From positions 1 to 32,160 of the forward strand of contig CAMAWZ010000001.1 in NCBI GenBank assembly GCA_945861995.1: DNA of 32,160 nt, given 5' to 3'. Made by a program: the position numbers and the translations under genes. This document shows, one piece after another, positions 1-7,716 of the stretch; the stretch's first letter is position 1, and every line of letters begins with the position of its first letter. The notes under the pieces were generated by a model. That model did not search any database. It had not been told where the DNA came from and worked only from the letters and a program-made list of their open reading frames with translations. The stretch is from Pseudorhodobacter antarcticus. Lineage in GTDB: Bacteria > Pseudomonadota > Alphaproteobacteria > Rhodobacterales > Rhodobacteraceae.

Positions 1-1116
1 CGCATTGGGATTCCGATGATTCAGGTGGAAACGCTTGGCGCGGGTGGGGGGTCCATCGGTTGGATTGATCCTACGGGTCTGATGCAGATGGGGCCGCAAT
101 CGGCAGGGTCTGAACCTGGTCCCGCCTCATATGATCAAGGCGGCAAGGCCCCCACGACAACAGATGCCAACCTTGTACTCGGCTATATCAATCCCGATGG
201 TCTTGTGGGGGGGCGTCTGCCCTTGAACACGGAAAAGGCGCGGGTGGCGATAAAGACCGATATTGGCGAACCTTTGGGAATGTCGGTGGAACAGGCCGCT
301 TACGGTATGTTCAACATCGTCAACAACAACATGGTCAACGCCATTCGGCGCGTCTCGGTTGAGCGCGGCTATGACCCCCGCGATTTCGTGCTGAACTGCG
401 CGGGCGGGGCGACAGGCGCGCATATCACAGCACTGGCGCGAGAAATGGGGATCAAGCGGGTTTTGATTTCAAAACTTGCATCGGGCCTTTGCGCCTATGG
501 GCAGATCATTTCGGATGTAAAATACAACTATATGGCCCCTGCCCCGATCCGTTTGGATGCCACAGGCGCTGCGGCCAAGCTGAACGGGCTGTTCAAAGGC
601 CTAGAGACCAAGGGCGTTGCCGATCTGACCCGCGATGGTTTCGAACAAGACCGCATCAGCATCCGCCGCAGTTTGGACATGCGCTATGTCGGCCAAGTCC
701 ATGAATGCACTGTGGAAATTGATCCCTTTGACATTGATGACGCGGCGCTGATCGATGTCATCGAAGCGTTTCATACACGGCACGAAGAACTGTACACCTA
801 TTCCGAACGCCAAAGCGCGGTCGAAATTGTCAACGTCGAAAGCGCCATCTGGGGCCGCGTAGATCGGCCCAACCGTATGTCGATCGCCAAAGGTAAGGGC
901 GCGGAAAACGCCCTTATAGGCACCCGCCCTATGATCTTTGACGCAAGCGCCGTTGCCACAGACTGCCCCGTTTATTCAGGGGCCCGTCTGGGCGCGGACG
1001 ACCGCATTACTGGCCCCGCCGTGATCGAAGAGGTGACGACCACCATCGTCATTGAACCGGGCTGGCAGGCACATCTGCATGAAAGCGGCGTCTATCTTGT
1101 CGACGATATTGCGTAA
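1..1116 (+). CDS. HyuA-type hydantoinase/5-oxoprolinase subunit, 3' part
   Basis: This is the C-terminal ~371 residues of a hydantoinase A/oxoprolinase-family protein; the frame is open from base 1, so the true start lies left of the window. The family (ATP-dependent N-methylhydantoinase, 5-oxoprolinase, acetone/acetophenone carboxylase subunits) phosphorylates and opens cyclic amides or carboxylates ketones, usually with a HyuB partner. Visible signatures are the glycine-rich block GAGGGSIGW near the left edge, followed by the family's GPQSAGSEPGPASY and TDANLVLGY stretches, and the later CAGGATGAH block. No HyuB gene is in the window; it would be expected upstream. A GGAGG ribosome site and the pxpA start follow 11 bp after the stop, so the genes are cotranscribed. 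The substrate (hydantoin, oxoproline or another lactam) cannot be decided from sequence. Confidence 0.9.
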   Translation, partial: RIGIPMIQVETLGAGGGSIGWIDPTGLMQMGPQSAGSEPGPASYDQGGKAPTTTDANLVLGYINPDGLVGGRLPLNTEKARVAIKTDIGEPLGMSVEQAAYGMFNIVNNNMVNAIRRVSVERGYDPRDFVLNCAGGATGAHITALAREMGIKRVLISKLASGLCAYGQIISDVKYNYMAPAPIRLDATGAAAKLNGLFKGLETKGVADLTRDGFEQDRISIRRSLDMRYVGQVHECTVEIDPFDIDDAALIDVIEAFHTRHEELYTYSERQSAVEIVNVESAIWGRVDRPNRMSIAKGKGAENALIGTRPMIFDASAVATDCPVYSGARLGADDRITGPAVIEEVTTTIVIEPGWQAHLHESGVYLVDDIA

Positions 1117-1127
1117 CGGAGGCGGCT

Positions 1128-1856
1128 ATGACCCTTTTAAACTGCGATATGGGCGAAAGCTTTGGGCTTTACCGCATTGGCGATGATGCGGGGCTGATGC
1201 CGCTGATTGATGTGGCGAATGTCGCCTGCGGCTTTCACGCCTCGGATTACAACCATATGCGCGCCACGGTGCAACTGGCCAAACAGCACGGGGTGCGCGT
1301 GGGGGCGCATCCATCTTTGCCTGACCTGCAAGGCTTTGGTCGGCGCGAGATGAAAATCGGGCGCGAAGAGATGGCCAATTGCATTATCTATCAAATCGGC
1401 GCGCTAAAGGGGTTTTTGCAAGCCGAGGGCATGGAGTTGAACCATATCAAACCACATGGTTCCCTTTACGGCATGGCCGCACGGCAAGAGGACATTTCCC
1501 ATGCTATCTGCGATGCCGCAGACGTGTTTAACGTGCCGCTGTTTGGCATGATCGGCACGCTGCACGAAACCATTTATCCCGCGCGCGGCCATGTATTTTT
1601 GTCAGAGTTTTATGCAGACCTTGATTACAATGATGCTGGCGGGTTGATTATCACCCGTGAACACGCAGCCACGGATGAGGAAAAGGCGGCTTCGGCCTGC
1701 GCGCGTGCAATCACCCAAGGCAAGGTTACTTCCGTAGGCGGTGTGGATGTGGCGGTGCGCGCCGATACGATTTGCGTTCATTCCGATACGCCCAATGCAG
1801 TCTCGCTGGCAAAAGCAGTGCGGGACGCTATAACTTCGCTGCAATCATCTCGTTGA
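1128..1856 (+). CDS. pxpA: LamB/YcsF family protein, 5-oxoprolinase subunit A (PxpA)
   Basis: This 242-residue protein matches the usual length of PxpA (about 245). It has the family hallmarks: LNCDMGES at the N-terminus, ANVACGFHASD near residue 30, GAHPSLPDLQGFGRR near 65-79, and IKPHGSLYG near 107. PxpA with PxpB and PxpC forms the bacterial ATP-dependent 5-oxoprolinase that opens pyroglutamate to glutamate in the cytoplasm. An ideal GGAGG precedes the ATG by 7 bp. The gene sits between hyuA and a biotin carrier gene, so here PxpA is embedded in a biotin-carboxylase context rather than standing with PxpB/C alone. The family call is firm; the identity of the opened ring is an inference. Confidence 0.93.
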   Translation: MTLLNCDMGESFGLYRIGDDAGLMPLIDVANVACGFHASDYNHMRATVQLAKQHGVRVGAHPSLPDLQGFGRREMKIGREEMANCIIYQIGALKGFLQAEGMELNHIKPHGSLYGMAARQEDISHAICDAADVFNVPLFGMIGTLHETIYPARGHVFLSEFYADLDYNDAGGLIITREHAATDEEKAASACARAITQGKVTSVGGVDVAVRADTICVHSDTPNAVSLAKAVRDAITSLQSSR

Positions 1857-1869
1857 AAAGGCACTTACC

Positions 1870-2106
1870 ATGAGCAAACAAATTCTTTCGCCGCTGCCTG
1901 GCACCTTCTATAGCAAGCCTGCGCCCGATCAGCCGCAGTTTAAATCGGTGGGCGACGCAGTTGCCGTGGGCGATGTCATCGGCCTGATTGAAGTGATGAA
2001 ATCTTTTCACGAAGTCGTGGCTGATCAGGCGGGCACCATCACCGCCTTTGCAGCCGAGGATGAAGAGCCTGTGATGGCGGGCCAAGCTTTGATCGAGCTG
2101 TCGTAA
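1870..2106 (+). CDS. Biotin carboxyl carrier protein, minimal single domain
   Basis: At 78 residues this is essentially only a biotinyl/lipoyl domain. AccB of fatty acid synthesis is about twice as long, with an N-terminal arm and Ala/Pro linker that are absent here. LSPLPGTFYSKPAPD matches the start of the biotinyl fold, and EVMKSF carries the likely biotinylated lysine (K44). The usual sequence around it is EAMKM, so both flanking positions vary. The last base of its TAA stop is the first base of the next ATG, coupling its translation to the biotin carboxylase. It probably swings carboxybiotin between the carboxylase (2106-3488) and the PxpB/PxpC pair. Its size and location argue against it being the housekeeping AccB. 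Confidence 0.88.
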   Translation: MSKQILSPLPGTFYSKPAPDQPQFKSVGDAVAVGDVIGLIEVMKSFHEVVADQAGTITAFAAEDEEPVMAGQALIELS

Positions 2107-3488
2107 TGCCCATCAAAAAGCTTCTGATCGCCAATCGCGGGGAAATTGCCGTGCGGATCATCCGCGCCGCGCAAGAACTTGGGATTGCGACAGTACAGGT
2201 GCATTCTGCCGCCGATACTGAATCTTTAGCAGTGATGATGGCAGATGAGGCGGTTTTGATCGGCCCGCCGATGGCATCAAAAAGCTATTTGAACATTGCA
2301 AATGTCATTAAGGCGGCGGTGGATACGGGCGCGGATGCGGTTCATCCCGGCTATGGATTTTTAGCGGAAAACGCAGATTTTGCCGACGCGGTCGAGGCGG
2401 CAGGTCTTATCTGGGTTGGCCCAAAGGGCGCATCCATTCGCGTTATGGGCGACAAAGTAGCCGCTCGTGTGGCCGCACAAGCGGCGGGTGTGCCTGTGGT
2501 TCCCGGATCGAACGGGCGGATTGAAGATCTGGCCATAGCGCGAGGCATCGCGCAAGACATTGGTTTTCCCGTGATGATCAAAGCCGCAGCGGGCGGCGGG
2601 GGGCGCGGCATTCGCATTGCCCATGATCTTGAGGAATTTGAACGCTTGATGCCGCAGGCCAGTGCCGAAGCCAAAGCCGCTTTTGGTGACGGTGGCCTTT
2701 ATATGGAAAAGGTCATCGAACGCGCCCGCCACATCGAAGTGCAAATCCTTGGAGACGGTAACAACGTCATTCATTGTTTTGAACGCGAATGCTCGTTGCA
2801 ACGACGCCGTCAAAAGGTTTGGGAAGAAGCCCCGTCGGCCGCCCTGCCCCAAGCAATGCGCGACCAGCTTTGCGCCTCTGCGGTTGCACTGGCCAAAGCG
2901 GTTCAATATCGCGGCGCGGGGACGCTGGAATATCTTTATGACGATGCCTCGGGTCAGTTTTACTTCATAGAAATGAACACACGGATTCAGGTGGAACATC
3001 CTGTGACAGAAATGATCACGGGCGTTGATTTGGTGCGCGAAATGTTGCGGATCGCGGGGGGCGAACCCTTGCGGTATAGCCAAGATCAAATCCGCCTGAA
3101 CGGCCACGCAATTGAGGTGCGCATTTGCGCCGAAGACCCCGCGCAAGGGTTCAAACCTGGGCCTGGCACTGTGACCAGCCTGAAGGTTCCGGGTGGGCCT
3201 GGGGTGCGGTTTGATACGATGCTTTACGCAGGCTACACGGTGCCGCCGTTTTACGACTCGCTTTTGGGCAAGCTGATTGTCTGGGACGAAAATCGCGCCG
3301 CCGCCATTGGGCGCATGGCCCGCGCCTTGGGCGAATTAGACGTAGGCGGATTGCCGACAACCAAACCCTTGCACCAAGCCTTGGCGCAGGACGCGGATGT
3401 GTTAGCGGGCGCGTTTCACACGCGCTGGCTAGAGCCATGGCTGGAACAAAATTCGCACAAGCTGGATGAGGAGAGCAAGACGCCATGA
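2106..3488 (+). CDS. Biotin carboxylase subunit (AccC-like)
   Basis: A 460-residue ATP-grasp biotin carboxylase of normal AccC length, beginning KKLLIANRGEIAVRIIRAAQ. It shows the ATP-binding glycine loop GGGGRGIRI near residues 160-168, the catalytic EMNTRIQVEHPVTE block near 285-300, and the C-terminal GHAIEVRICAEDP of the biotin-carboxylase C domain. It carboxylates the biotin of the small carrier protein encoded just upstream using ATP and bicarbonate. The start overlaps the upstream stop by one base and its own stop overlaps the pxpB start (ATGA). No acetyl- or propionyl-CoA carboxyltransferase gene is nearby; the carboxyltransferase role is most plausibly filled by the AHS1/AHS2 proteins encoded next. 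It should therefore not be taken as the fatty-acid AccC. Confidence 0.93.
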   Translation: MPIKKLLIANRGEIAVRIIRAAQELGIATVQVHSAADTESLAVMMADEAVLIGPPMASKSYLNIANVIKAAVDTGADAVHPGYGFLAENADFADAVEAAGLIWVGPKGASIRVMGDKVAARVAAQAAGVPVVPGSNGRIEDLAIARGIAQDIGFPVMIKAAAGGGGRGIRIAHDLEEFERLMPQASAEAKAAFGDGGLYMEKVIERARHIEVQILGDGNNVIHCFERECSLQRRRQKVWEEAPSAALPQAMRDQLCASAVALAKAVQYRGAGTLEYLYDDASGQFYFIEMNTRIQVEHPVTEMITGVDLVREMLRIAGGEPLRYSQDQIRLNGHAIEVRICAEDPAQGFKPGPGTVTSLKVPGGPGVRFDTMLYAGYTVPPFYDSLLGKLIVWDENRAAAIGRMARALGELDVGGLPTTKPLHQALAQDADVLAGAFHTRWLEPWLEQNSHKLDEESKTP

Positions 3489-4357
3489 CAACCCGTTATA
3501 CTTTTGGCGGTGACGAACATATCTTTGTGGAATGCAGCGATGAAATGTCGCTGGACGCATTCTTTCGGGGGATGTCTATCACCAACGCCCTGCGCGACGC
3601 CCAGATTAAGGGCGTAACCGAAATCTGCCCCGCAAACGCCTCGTTCCAAGTGCGATTTGACCCCGATGTCATCGCCCCTGATGAGATGATGCGCCAGTTG
3701 CAGGCCCTTGAGGCGGTCGCGCAAGCTGCGCCTTCGACGCTGAATACAAGGATCATCGAGGTTCCTGTGTACTACAACGATCCTTGGACGCATGAAACTG
3801 GCCAGCGCTTTCGCGAACGCCACCAAGACCCAACGTCGACCGACATCGAATATACCGCTAGGATCAATAACCTTGATGGGATCGAAGGGTTCATCAAGGC
3901 GCATTCGGGCGCGCCTTGGTTCGTCTCTATGGTGGGTTTTGTGGCGGGACTGCCGTTTTTGTATCAGATGGTGGACCGCGACCGTCAGATCCAATCGCCA
4001 AAATACCTGCGCCCGCGCACGGATACGCCCCGCTTGACCGTTGGGCATGGCGGATGTTTCGCCTGTATCTATTCGGTGCGCGGTGCAGGCGGCTATCAGA
4101 TGTTTGGTATCACGCCGATGCCAATCTATGATCCAAACCAGACCACCAGCTATCTGCGCGATTTTATGTGCCTGTTTAAGCCAGGCGATATCGTCAAATG
4201 GAAGCCGATTGGCCGCGAAGAATACGACCATACTGTGGCCGAAGTCGATGCAGGCCGCTGGCAACCACGGATCGCGCCTGTCACCTTTTCACTGGAAGAA
4301 TTCCGCAAAGATATCGACGGCACCAATGCCCGTGTGATGGAGGCCCTGAATGATTAA
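3485..4357 (+). CDS. PxpB / allophanate hydrolase subunit 1 (AHS1) family protein
   Basis: A 290-residue AHS1/KipI-family protein. It is clearly longer than E. coli PxpB (about 218), with an N-terminal region of about 80 residues before the part starting IEVPVYYNDPWT. Core features are VGFVAGLPF near residue 150, KYLRPRTDTP near 180, and VGHGGCFACIYSVRGAGGYQ. The same fold forms half of the carboxyltransferase in urea carboxylase and, with AHS2, half of PxpBC. It overlaps the biotin carboxylase stop by 4 bp and pxpC by 8 bp, which suggests balanced production of a complex. I infer it acts with PxpC to pass the carboxyl group onto, or to phosphorylate, a cyclic amide; a KipI-like kinase-inhibitor role is unlikely in this setting. 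Confidence 0.88.
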   Translation: MTTRYTFGGDEHIFVECSDEMSLDAFFRGMSITNALRDAQIKGVTEICPANASFQVRFDPDVIAPDEMMRQLQALEAVAQAAPSTLNTRIIEVPVYYNDPWTHETGQRFRERHQDPTSTDIEYTARINNLDGIEGFIKAHSGAPWFVSMVGFVAGLPFLYQMVDRDRQIQSPKYLRPRTDTPRLTVGHGGCFACIYSVRGAGGYQMFGITPMPIYDPNQTTSYLRDFMCLFKPGDIVKWKPIGREEYDHTVAEVDAGRWQPRIAPVTFSLEEFRKDIDGTNARVMEALND

Positions 4358-5318
4358 CGTCCTTAAACCAGGCCTTTCAACAACAGTGCAAGATTTGGGC
4401 CGTCCTGGCTATTATCATATTGGTATCCCGACTTCGGGCGGGATGGATACGCTGTCTTTGGCCGCAGCCAATCTTTTGGTGGGCAACGATGCAGGTGCCG
4501 CCGTCCTTGAGGTGGTGTTTCTTGGGCCAGAACTGGAATTCACCGCCGATGCGATGGTTGCCGTCACAGGGGCGGATTTGCCGCCAAAGGTAGACGGGGT
4601 TGAACAAGCGGGCTGGACAGCCTTTCGCGTGAACAAGGGCCAAGTTTTGTCCTTTGGCTATCTGAAAAAAGGCGCTCGGGCCTATATTGCCGTATCAGGC
4701 GGAATTGATGTGCCTGTGGTTCTGGGATCGCGGTCAACCTACACATTGGGCGCGCTTGGCGGCTATCTTGGGCGCAAACTTGCAGCGGGGGATGTTTTGC
4801 CTGTGGGGGCGTCTGCGGCAGATGGCGAAGGGCGCGCTGTGCCATACCATCTGCGCCGCATGCCGGGCGCACCGGCAGAGCTGCGCATGTTGCCGGGGCT
4901 GTACTGGCATCGGATCACCGAAGAAGCGGGCGCGACTTTCTTTGAAGATACATGGAAAGTGGCCCCCGAAGCCGACCGCATTGGCTATCGCTTTAAGGCG
5001 GGTCGGCCTTTGGACTTTGTGCCGCGTACGCCGCCCTTTGGGGCAGGGTCTGACCCGTCCAACATCGTTGATGCTTGCTATCCCTATGGATCGGTTCAGG
5101 TGCCTTCGGGAACAGAGCCGATCGTTCTGCACCGCGATGCTGTGTCGGGCGGCGGCTATATGATGATTGGTACTGTGGTTTCGGCTGATATGGACTTGAT
5201 TGGTCAATTGCAGCCGCACACGCCCACACGTTTTGTGAAGGTGACAATGGATCAGGCCATTTTCGCGCGCGCCGATCGCCGTAATACTCTAAGGGCTATC
5301 GCGGCGGCACTTGCGTGA
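4350..5318 (+). CDS. pxpC: PxpC / allophanate hydrolase subunit 2 (AHS2) family protein
   Basis: A 322-residue AHS2/KipA-family protein, close to the usual PxpC length (about 310). It starts with the diagnostic INVLKPGLSTTVQDLGRPGY, followed by GIPTSGGMDTLSLAAANLLVGN, AYIAVSGGIDVP near residue 110 and the GSRSTYTLGALGGYLGR block near 127-143. AHS2 pairs with AHS1 to form the pseudosymmetric cyclophilin-like carboxyltransferase of urea carboxylase and the PxpBC part of 5-oxoprolinase. The start overlaps the end of the preceding gene by 8 bp. A strong GAAA-loop hairpin lies 3 bp after its stop and separates it from the next gene. Confidence 0.92.
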   Translation: MINVLKPGLSTTVQDLGRPGYYHIGIPTSGGMDTLSLAAANLLVGNDAGAAVLEVVFLGPELEFTADAMVAVTGADLPPKVDGVEQAGWTAFRVNKGQVLSFGYLKKGARAYIAVSGGIDVPVVLGSRSTYTLGALGGYLGRKLAAGDVLPVGASAADGEGRAVPYHLRRMPGAPAELRMLPGLYWHRITEEAGATFFEDTWKVAPEADRIGYRFKAGRPLDFVPRTPPFGAGSDPSNIVDACYPYGSVQVPSGTEPIVLHRDAVSGGGYMMIGTVVSADMDLIGQLQPHTPTRFVKVTMDQAIFARADRRNTLRAIAAALA

Positions 5319-5321
5319 TAG

Positions 5322-5351
5322 GAATGTGGCGGGGGAAACCTCGCCACATTC
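5322..5351 (+). promoter_or_regulatory. Intercistronic hairpin with GAAA tetraloop
   Basis: A 13-bp stem with one G-U pair (5322-5334 with 5339-5351) closes a GAAA loop. A small GCCC-GCTT-GGGC hairpin follows immediately at 5352-5363 and ends just before the ribosome site AGAGAGG (5364-5370) of the next gene. There is no T-run, so it is not a typical intrinsic terminator. It more likely protects upstream mRNA from 3' decay or sets lower expression of the binding-protein paralogue. Confidence 0.7.
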
Positions 5352-5376
5352 GCCCGCTTGGGCAGAGAGGTAAATC

Positions 5377-6564
5377 TTGGCACAACAAGTGGAACCTGTA
5401 ACGACCCATGATCTGGCCGCGCCGCCCCAGACAAAGCGCCGCAGGTTGCGGGTGCGCGGAACGTCGATCACACTGTTGAAAGAAGTCCGCGAAAGGGCGC
5501 AAGTCGACCTTGGCTTTGACGTTGAATATGAGTTGCTAGAATTTGTCGACTGTCAGCGCAGAGCCGCGCTAGAGCCTGAATCCTATGACATATACGAACA
5601 ATGCTTTCACAATCTGGATATTGTGTGGTTTTGGGGTGCCCTGCAACCGATTGACACCAAACGCATTCACGATTGGGATAAGATTACGGATTTATCGAAA
5701 GCGGGCGGCATCAGCAAATATGCATGGCGCGGCCACGGCGACGCGCCCGTCCGCAAACTTTATGTCCAGCCTGGCGGATTTCTGGGGCCAAAGCAGGGAC
5801 GCTATATTTCCATGCTTCCAACTGTTCACAATATGGACAGCTTTGGTTTTGACACGCGGGTTTTTGGCAACGGAGACGTGCGCGCGCCCAGTTGGTCTTG
5901 GCTGCTGGATCGCCGCGCCAAAGGGCGGATCGCCTTGGTGGACGAGCCCGCGATTGGTCTTTTTGATGCCGCTTTGGCCGCCGAGGCTGCGGGAGAACTG
6001 CAATTCACCGACGTCAGCAATATGACCATTGCCGAGATTGACGCCTTGATGGCGTTATTGGAAGATCGCCGCCGTCAAGGGTATTTTTGCGCCACATGGC
6101 GTAATGCGAACGAGGCGGCAGAATTGGTGCTGCAAGACCGCGTTTCGGTGCAAAGTATGTGGTCGCCCGTTTACTCTAACATGGGCAAAATGGCGGAAAC
6201 ATTTGTCGAAGCAGCGCCGATTGAGGGCTATCGCGCATGGCATGGGGGGGCAAGCCTGTCGCGCCATCTGCAAGGTGCACAATTAGAGATGGGTTATGAA
6301 TATTTGAACTGGTGGTTGGATGGTTATGCAGGTGCCGTTATGGCGCGGCAGGGGTATTATATGTCTGCGCCAGAACGCACCAAATCTGCGCTTGCGCCCG
6401 AAGACTGGGCCTATTGGTATGAAGGTGCTCCTGCGGGCCGCGATCTGTTGGGGCCTTCGGGGGGGGTTGTCGTCAAGGCTGGCGCGCGGCGGGCTGGCGG
6501 TTCTTATCAAGATCGTGCCAACCGCATCGCCGTTTGGAACACAGTCATGGAGGAATACAATTAG
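5377..6564 (+). CDS. Leaderless PotD-like extracellular-solute-binding-protein paralogue
   Basis: A 395-residue protein of the spermidine/putrescine-type binding-protein fold, homologous along its length to the Tat-exported protein at 12183-13403. Shared stretches include ISMLPTVHNMDSFG versus MVPTVYNFDSIG, a QGYY block, and WAYWYEGAP versus FAFWYEGAP-like sequence near the C-terminus. It starts at TTG after AGAGAGG. An in-frame TAA lies one codon before the start (5371-5373), so no signal peptide can be gained by extending upstream. The N-terminus is hydrophilic and contains KRRRLRVRG. The product should therefore stay in the cytoplasm, where it may buffer, sense or deliver the imported compound. 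It lies directly upstream of the GntR regulator gene. An alternative is a decayed transporter subunit, but the reading frame is intact. Confidence 0.85.
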   Translation: MAQQVEPVTTHDLAAPPQTKRRRLRVRGTSITLLKEVRERAQVDLGFDVEYELLEFVDCQRRAALEPESYDIYEQCFHNLDIVWFWGALQPIDTKRIHDWDKITDLSKAGGISKYAWRGHGDAPVRKLYVQPGGFLGPKQGRYISMLPTVHNMDSFGFDTRVFGNGDVRAPSWSWLLDRRAKGRIALVDEPAIGLFDAALAAEAAGELQFTDVSNMTIAEIDALMALLEDRRRQGYFCATWRNANEAAELVLQDRVSVQSMWSPVYSNMGKMAETFVEAAPIEGYRAWHGGASLSRHLQGAQLEMGYEYLNWWLDGYAGAVMARQGYYMSAPERTKSALAPEDWAYWYEGAPAGRDLLGPSGGVVVKAGARRAGGSYQDRANRIAVWNTVMEEYN

Positions 6565-6614
6565 GCCGCCCGCGCTTGGGATCGCTTTGTGCGGCGGGTG
6601 AACGAGGCGCAAAG

Positions 6615-7595
6615 ATGACCCCGCGCACCAACAACCCTTTGGCGCAAGAACCGCGATACGAACTGATCTCGCAAGTCTTGCGAAAAAACATCCTGAACGG
6701 CGTGCTGCCCAAAGGTTTGGTTATGCTAGAGGGGCCGATTGCGGCCTTAATGCAAACCAGTCGGATGCCCGTTCAGGCCGCTTTGCGTCTGTTGGCGGAT
6801 GAAGGATTGGTGCATCGGTTTGATGGGCGCGGTTATTTGGTTGGCGCGGTTGGGGTAGCACCTCTGCGCCGTGAGATCAGTGAATTTCACCTCGATATTC
6901 CCCAGCAGGTGGATGACGCGCTGCAAACGCGCGGCACTTGGAATTACTTTTACGACGAGGTTGAAGAACAGGTGGCCTCTTGTCAGGTCTTCGGCGAATT
7001 TCGAATCGTCGAAACGGAACTGGCAGGGTATCTGGGCGTCAGTCGTACAGTTGTACGGGATGTGCTATCACGGCTGCAAGAGCGCGGCCTTATCCACAAA
7101 GACAGCAGTTCGCACTGGGTGGCAGGCCCCCTAACCGCCCGCACGCTGCGCGAGAAATTCGAACTGCGCGCCATCATCGAACCCGCCGCCCTGCGTCTGG
7201 CCGCCCCGTATATTCAATATGGCCAGATCGAAGAAATCCGCGACCGAATCGGCGCGGATCCCAGCCTAAAGCCCGAAGGTCTGGAAAATGCTTTGATGGA
7301 ACATTGCATCTCGCGGGCAAAGAACACATCTTTGGTCGAAATGATCCAAAACAACCAAATGTTATTGACATCGGTCAACCGTGCCTTGACCCGCCTTGGT
7401 TTGCCCGAAGATGCAATTGCATTGGATCAATATCGAACGCTGTTTGACCTGATCGCGCGGCATCCGATTGATTCTGCGGCTGAATACCTGCGTGATCATC
7501 TGCATATCATGGCCGCCAAGAACCTAGCGCGCATGAAAATCGTGGCCGTCATCAGCGAGGCTGTCGGTTTCCCTCCGTATTTGATCCTTCAGTAA
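6615..7595 (+). CDS. GntR/FadR-family regulator with tandem winged helices and FCD domain
   Basis: The likely start is the ATG at 6615 after GAGGCG, giving 326 residues; an upstream in-frame extension has no coding character. Residues ~13-79 form one GntR winged helix (SRMPVQAALRLLADEGLV) and residues ~111-172 a second (GVSRTVVRDVLSRLQERGLI). An all-helical FCD ligand domain (~178-310) begins with LREKFELRAIIEPAALRL. Most family members have one winged helix. The FCD metal-site pattern looks incomplete: the usual D-x-x-F-H segment reads ALMEH and the middle histidine position reads DQYR, while the last histidine (LRDHL) is kept. It ends the first operon and faces the control region of the second, so it is the obvious local regulator. 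Confidence 0.9.
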   Translation: MTPRTNNPLAQEPRYELISQVLRKNILNGVLPKGLVMLEGPIAALMQTSRMPVQAALRLLADEGLVHRFDGRGYLVGAVGVAPLRREISEFHLDIPQQVDDALQTRGTWNYFYDEVEEQVASCQVFGEFRIVETELAGYLGVSRTVVRDVLSRLQERGLIHKDSSSHWVAGPLTARTLREKFELRAIIEPAALRLAAPYIQYGQIEEIRDRIGADPSLKPEGLENALMEHCISRAKNTSLVEMIQNNQMLLTSVNRALTRLGLPEDAIALDQYRTLFDLIARHPIDSAAEYLRDHLHIMAAKNLARMKIVAVISEAVGFPPYLILQ

Positions 7596-7644
7596 ATCAA
7601 ACTTTGTGTTCAAAATACATTTTATATGCGGGCAGTTCGTCAGC

Positions 7645-7658
7645 AAAATGCGCATTTT
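7645..7658. promoter_or_regulatory. Perfect 14-bp palindrome, possible operator
   Basis: AAAATGCGCATTTT is exactly self-complementary with no spacer. Its centre lies 85 bp upstream of the centre of the palindrome at 7727-7746, about eight helical turns. It may be a second site for the tandem-winged-helix regulator or a site for another protein. Confidence 0.45.
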
Positions 7659-7716
7659 ACGTGTATCCACTTTTTTTATTGCGCAAAAAACGGGTGCGCC
7701 GTTAACAAAAGTTCAA

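Noticed and set aside
2361..3146. 261-codon - strand frame inside the biotin carboxylase gene
   Set aside because: It is antisense to a fully conserved gene and its translation has no family features; such shadows are common in GC-rich coding DNA.
2106..3488. Reading the biotin carboxylase as the housekeeping fatty-acid AccC
   Set aside because: The carrier next to it lacks the AccB arm, and the neighbours are AHS1/AHS2 and PxpA, not AccA/AccD or other acyl-CoA carboxyltransferases.
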